A stretch of DNA of 64,000 bases from Microcebus murinus (Eukaryota; Chordata; Mammalia; Primates; Cheirogaleidae), in assembly GCF_040939455.1 (NCBI RefSeq), contig NC_134116.1:69519900-69583899 (forward strand), written 5' to 3'. The notes beneath the pieces are model-generated. The model was not told where the DNA came from. It made no database searches and worked only from the letters and a program-made list of their open reading frames with translations. A program made the position numbers and the translations under genes. Below are positions 58,986 to 64,000 of the stretch, piece after piece. The stretch's first letter is position 1. Every line of letters starts with the position of its first letter.

Positions 58986-59300
58986 TTAAATTCTCTGGCT
59001 TTAAAAAGAAAAGGCATTTTAGGTCAGTCCCTCGGAGGAGCTAAATCAAAGCAATAATAAACCAAGCTCGGTGTTGGAGCTGCAATAATTAGGCCAGCTA
59101 TCACAATTTAGTCCCAGAAAATAATTAACACCTTCACAACAAAAATAGCCTTTGGAAACAACTGTAATTTTAAAAATTAAGATAGGATAATTTATGGCTG
59201 GGAATAAATAGAAGCTTCAATGTTTTGAAACCTTGGGTTCTAAAAGCAATACTTCATCAAATAGAAAGCATACTCAAGGCCAGAGAATCAAAATAATTTC
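58986..59300. promoter_or_regulatory. Candidate conserved non-coding segment
   Basis: Unique-looking sequence with clustered ATTA-type motifs (caataattagg near 59,083, aaataattaac near 59,120). Compatible with a developmental enhancer of the neighbouring gene, but this is inference from composition only. Confidence 0.25.
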
Positions 59301-60224
59301 AGCTTTAAGGGAGAAGGACAGGGTAGGAATAACTCGTCAAAGGTGGGCTGATAAGTAGTAGGAAAACTATGGATTGATTGTCTGGATATAAATAATTGGA
59401 AATAGGAGTAACCACTATCCACCTGCAAGGCTTTGCTTTACTATTTGCATTCCTCCTTGTTATCCTTAACACTTGTGGCATCACAAAGACTTGTTTTCTT
59501 GGTGACAAGTGATTTTACATGATTTGGCTGAAACCAAAGATTCTGTGTGGTTGGGTTCTCATCTATGACTACACACCTTGGTCCTGAGAAATTCCCAGCT
59601 TTTGGAAACGAGAGTTTTAACATTTTTGCTCAGATCCACATATTCAGTTTTGTGTTGCTTTTCACAGCACTCTGGGCAGAAAATGGGGCTGGAAGTTGGT
59701 GGATTCTAAATCTAGGAGCCTGACAAATAATGCCAGACCACTGCTGTATTCAATTCTGTGATCTGTCTAGGGCAGTAGCACAGATGGATGTTTTTGTGGG
59801 GAAGCCTGGTTACCTCATAGGATATCAGTATCAGGAGATTAGAGTTGTATTAAATGTAATCTTGCTTATGGACCAGTTAAAGATCTATTGCTAATGCATT
59901 TATCTGGGCATCTTGTTTTAGCCTACTTTACTTTCAGCTTCTACCACCTTTGAAGAAATGTTCCCCTTTGGAGGAAAGTTTTTCAAAAGAGTTTATGCCT
60001 GTCTCCAATTCCTTTCTCAAGTTCTCTTTTGAACCCACTCCAACAGGCTTTTGTCCCCAATACGGTCTTGTCAAGGCAACCAAAAATCTGCACATTGCTG
60101 TCTTTACACCACCCACTCAGAATGTTTATTTTTTCTACCAAACTTCTGAAGATAATTTCTTTGCCTGTATCTTCTGACCAAAAAAAAAAAAGTGATTCAA
60201 ATGAGAGTTTGGAGCCAGGCTAAG
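59301..60224. other. Intergenic sequence, no element recognised
   Basis: No gene or repeat I can support. Confidence 0.3.
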
Positions 60225-60440
60225 AGTGAAGCCAATAGGGCAAGAGCTTTGGAGTCAGACAGATGTAAATTGAAATCCAACCTGCATCATTTATTAGCAG
60301 GTGACCATGAGCAGATTCCCTTACCCCTCTATGCCTCAGTTTCCTAATCTGTGAAAATGAGGAGTTAATAGAACCTGACTTGCCAGATTGTGGGAAAATT
60401 AAATGAGAGAATGGGCCTGGCCGTGACCATTCATTATGTG
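60225..60440 (+). mobile_element. MIR SINE
   Basis: 'gctttggagtcagacagatg', 'atgcctcagtttcctaatct' and 'gtgggaaaattaaatgagag' are the MIR consensus in order. Well preserved over its core. Confidence 0.85.
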
Positions 60441-61699
60441 TTAGCAGCTATTGGCATTGTTGTTGATGTTGTTGTTGTTCTTCTAGTTTGGAGTCAATGG
60501 GGGTAGATAAGTTTTGTGCCAGTAGATTCCCTCCCACAAATCCTCCTCGGTGAGCACCTGCCTCTGCCTCTTCCTCAGGCTGCTTTGTTTGACGTCCTGT
60601 CTGCTCAAGGCATAAATGAATAACTTTGAGGACAGCCACTGTTCCTGCCATGTGGCGGGGGAGGGGGATTTTAGGAGAGGAGGTGATCACTGAAAAGAGT
60701 AGTGTTCAGCCAGTCTATAAACTCGGAACCCCACGGATGTTGGAAATGCTGGCATTAAGTTGGCCTTTGTCTCTTTACATCTGGAATTCCTAACACAATT
60801 GTAAGCTTTGCAAAGACAGGGATAGCATCCTCTGTTGCTTCTGAGTCCCTCACCCTGCTAGCCTTAGGCAGCTCAGCCTGCAGCCCCCAATCTGTTTTTC
60901 TGCCAAGTCATAAAAATGGATGCCATTCATATGAGCAGTCACTCTCATGGGGATGCCCAAGATTCGGTGAAATTCTCAGCACACGAACAGCACTTCTACC
61001 CTATTCTCTCTCTAGAACGCAAGGGAGAATCACGATAATATAGGGATACATTTTAGCTTGCTCCAATTCACTAATAATTTGCAAGCTTATCTTTATCGTT
61101 AGTAAGAAGTCACTTTTGACACCTCAACACTGTTCACCTTCACCATTTCTTCATGCACCATTTCAACAAGCCATCAGCAAACAGAGACCTACTAGATGTG
61201 TATCATGTTTCCCAGCAAGTGTTACAGGGCCTTTATTTTCAGCTGGGCCCTCCTGCAGGAGCAGAAGGCTTCTTGCCAAAAAGAGCTTAAAGATCTCTTC
61301 ATTTCTCTTCCTATGCAGTTTAGCAGCTCAGAACCTGCATAGAAAACAGGAATTAATTGCTCAGGTGAGAGCAGGGATTTTCAAAGGCTGGAGTCCAAGA
61401 TAAAAAGGATGTTCCCAATGTTTTGATACTAACTTTTGAAAATAATGATTGGCAAATTTTTCCTGCATAGTGGGAATATGAATGTTATGCAAATATGAAA
61501 AGGGGAGATCTTGGAGAGGGGTGTATTGCAGGTCAAAGGGGAAAGTAGTCAGTGGGCTTGGAGGCCAATTCAACCACTGTGAAAAGAAGCAAGTTTAAGA
61601 GAAGTCTGAGGGGTAATGCAAGACAAGAGCTGAACTCTTGATTACCTTTCCCCCAAGCATTCCTCCCTCTCCCTCTTAGTACATGGCACATTCATTCGT
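60441..61699. other. Intergenic sequence, no element recognised
   Basis: A (GTT)n run is at about 60460-60478. Otherwise nothing supported. Confidence 0.3.
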
Positions 61700-62300
61700 C
61701 ACCAAGCCAGGAAACTCTGAGTGATCCTTGGCTCTTCTCTTCTCTCATACTGTCCAGCAAATCCCATCTTCTCGAGTTTCAAAATGTCAGCAGAACCTGA
61801 CCACTTCACTCCAGCTGCTCGGTACCCATCCTCACCCAGGTTACTGTAACCGCCTCCTAATCAGTCTTCTGGCTTCTTCCCTGTAACCGCCTCCTAATCA
61901 GTCTTCTGGCTTCTTCCCTTGCCCCTCTACAATCTTCTTGCTTCATGCAGTAGACAGAGTGGTCTTTTGAATATTTAAATGAGATCATCTCATTTCTTTG
62001 CAACCCCCTGATGGCCTCTCATCTCATTCACTGGAAACCAAAGTGTTTAGGAGTCTACAACACCTTTTATGACCTTGATCCTTGTAGCCTATCCAACATG
62101 ATCTCCAAAACTCCTCCCATTCCTCACTCCACTTCACTCTCAATGGTCACCTGGGTATTCCTTGAACAAGCCTACCTCAGGGCCTTTGCATGTGAAGTTC
62201 TTTCCACATGACGTATAATATTTTCTTCCAGGAATCTGCTTGGCTAACTTATTTCATTCAGGTTGTTGCTCAAAGGCCTTGTTAAGAAAGAAGCCTTACC
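61700..62300 (+). mobile_element. L2 LINE fragment
   Basis: 'atcacctgg'-type L2 phrases in order: 'cagagtggtcttttgaatat', 'ccccctgatggcctctcatc', 'ccttgatccttgtagcctat', 'acctcagggcctttgcatgt'. Carries a 37-bp perfect tandem duplication. Confidence 0.75.
61845..61918 (+). repeat. Perfect 37-bp tandem duplication
   Basis: Unit 61845-61881 is repeated exactly at 61882-61918 (starts tgtaaccgcctcctaatcag). Inside the L2 fragment, so of recent local origin. Confidence 0.95.
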
Positions 62301-62985
62301 TTCTTTATGGGCAACTTGATCATTGGCAACTGCTCCAGCAGTCAATGCCTGTGAGCAAATTGGCAATGTCCAACTCTGCAAAATTTCTAAAAGTTTTTTT
62401 TTTAAGGATATAAAAATGGAAAACTTATGTCTCAGAGATTTGTTAAGGTCAAACTTTTTGTTCATTATCCTCTGCACACGGCTGCATTTCCATTACAAGC
62501 TCCTTCTTCCCTTGTTTTAAAGAATGGGTAAATGGGGGACTTTGGGGATTTAAATCTATTTTTAACATAGGTATACGTTTTTGTAACTATTGTTTTTTAC
62601 ATTGGCGCGGATTGTATTTTATTCACTCTTGGTTTCAGAGACCGTTAATTACAGAAAGCTGCCTGGGGAAGCACAAGACCAAGTAAATTGTATCGATGAG
62701 AAAGAAAAAAAGCAAATTAATGGACCTAAAGACTTGCAGTCTTAAAGATAGTCATGAAAAGCTTCCCACCCCTTCCCCCCCAACTTCTTCAGAACTGTAG
62801 GTCAGTGCAACGTTCGTTAGGCAGAGTCAGGGAAGTCGTAACTCATTTTGACTATTTAAACTCCCAAAGCTATTTATTTATGAGGCTTGGGTATTTTATA
62901 TTCACCTAATTCAATCACGCGGTGAAAATCATGCTCGGGTGTGAATTCCGGCATGAAAATACGCATCCCTTTATTGCTTTCCTGC
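62301..62985. promoter_or_regulatory. Unique sequence upstream of CpG island, candidate regulatory
   Basis: No repeat recognised. 'accgttaattacag' (62642) and 'ctatttaaactcccaaagct' (near 62,855) are AT-rich motif clusters immediately before the CpG island. Function is inferred only. Confidence 0.25.
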
Positions 62986-62989
62986 AGAC

Positions 62990-63355
62990 CTTTTGCATCT
63001 CAAGGGGAGTGGGCAGCTGCTGGGGAGTCTGCAGAGCGCGGTTCAGAGCGGAAGGAGCGCGGCAGCCGCCCTGGCGGCGGTGGGTCAGGGGGGACAGGCC
63101 CGCGCCCGGGTCACCGCAGTTCCGCCCCCCTGCGCGCGCGGGCTGCGGGTTCGGGTCCCCTGCGCGCCTCCCTGCGAGGGCCGGGGCTGCGGAGCGAGGG
63201 CGAGGCTGCACCTGCCGGGGCCGCTCCCTCCTGCTCTGGGAGACCCGGCGCTGACCTCTGCCCTCGCCTGACAGCTGGGCGCCGAGCCTCCCCCGCGTCC
63301 GCTGTCACAGGGCGGTGGCCAGCGATTAGCAATCGTCCCCAGCATCCACGCGGGA
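62990..63355. promoter_or_regulatory. CpG island, possible promoter
   Basis: Dense CpG and high GC in an otherwise AT-rich region (gcgcgcgcgggctgcggg near 63,131; multiple ccgccc and gcgg boxes; Sp1-like sites). No coding sequence of a known gene was identified. The next gene expected from human order is DCLK1, so this could be an upstream DCLK1 or lncRNA promoter. Frames open here on both strands are what GC-rich DNA gives by chance. Confidence 0.7.
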
Positions 63356-64000
63356 GGCGTGACGCAGCTTCACACTTGCAGCCTGTGAGCCAGCGACAGG
63401 AAATCCCGCTGGAAGACTGCTCTTGCACCCAGAAATCCAACGAGATTAAAGTGAGCTGTTCAACTCCTGCCCCTGGGTCTGGGGAGAGTGACATTATACA
63501 GTAGCACTGCTCCCAGGGAAGAGCTATTTCTTTCTTTGCCACCCTGGCACGGGGTCATTCCCGCAGTTCCCCCTCCTAACCTGGGAAAGCAAGGACTGTC
63601 ATGGCTGGTGATAGCCAGATTGGGGAGACAACCGCCCCAGTCGCCACTAACAAGATTCCTCCATTGTAAAATAAGGCATTTAACAAGTTGTTAAAATATA
63701 ACTCAAATTTTTTCCGACTCCAAAAATTGAGGCAGTTTCTCAGACTAATATGAGTATCGAGTCTATTGCTATTTCCACATGGCAATATCCTTGATCGATT
63801 TGCCAGGTATCAATTTTGGTGGCATTTCTACAGTCTTGATTAGACATACTGCATCGGAGTTCCCCAGGTCACCCCAGCAGGGACAAAGGAGGAGGATTAT
63901 AGTCACTGTGCCTGTGGCTTTATTTAGTTACCTCCAGCCCTCCACTTCCATGTGCTTAGTCCTTCCTGACTCTTTGGCTCTGTCCCTGCCCTGGGCACTG
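63356..64000. other. Sequence right of CpG island, unassigned
   Basis: No repeat or DCLK1 coding exon recognised. Confidence 0.3.

Noticed and set aside
62941..63504. 187-codon + frame and a 143-codon minus frame across the CpG island
   Set aside because: GC-rich DNA leaves frames open by chance; the translations are Gly/Ala/Arg/Pro-rich without any family similarity.
63356..64000. DCLK1 first coding exon
   Set aside because: Expected by gene order but none of its conserved N-terminal residues are encoded here.

Overview
The window is a piece of a primate nuclear genome, most likely from a lemur-type strepsirrhine. Multi-kilobase introns, GT-AG splice sites, Alu SINEs, L1/L2 LINEs, MIR, a MaLR-type LTR and hAT/Tc1-mariner DNA elements are all present. 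Three Alus (14.69-15.02, 31.85-32.19 and 52.88-53.20 kb) carry an extra segment of about 30 bp in the right half (around 'gaaagaaattaattggcc') that I know from strepsirrhine, not anthropoid, Alus. I cannot name the species.

The only protein-coding gene I can support is SOHLH2, a germ-cell bHLH transcription factor, on the + strand. Exons corresponding to human coding exons 2-11 lie between 8,458 and 42,519 with intact reading frame and canonical splice sites. They give 404 codons plus a stop. The first coding exon (about 16 residues in human) was not found and should lie upstream of base 1. The intron in the bHLH basic region is about 14.3 kb and packed with LINE fragments.

Layout: 1-8,457 is intron 1 (old LINE, hAT, LTR, a locally duplicated block and a tiny piggyBac-like element). 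8,670-22,072 holds introns 2-5 and exons 3-6, with Alus, a large AT/GT palindrome and a dead mariner transposase. 22,073-36,358 is intron 6 (antisense and sense L1, LTR-like repeats, Alus). 36,359-42,519 holds exons 7-11. 42,520 to about 43,400 is the probable 3'UTR. 43.4-64 kb is intergenic, with a nearly complete but dead L1 (about 51.4-58.3 kb), MIR, L2, a young hAT MITE and a CpG island at about 63.0-63.3 kb. Human gene order (CCDC169 - SOHLH2 - DCLK1) predicts that DCLK1 lies beyond the right edge; no DCLK1 coding exon was recognised here.

Most notable observations: three different kinds of apparently recent cut-and-paste DNA elements (hAT, TA-target pogo/Tc1-like, TTAA-target piggyBac-like); a tandem 3' splice site in SOHLH2 that would add or drop four residues; a nearly identical 142-bp block copied 893 bp away; a perfect-armed AT palindrome in a larger symmetric AT/GT tract; and an isolated CpG island. 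I found no CRISPR array, operon or unknown multi-gene system, and I do not claim one.
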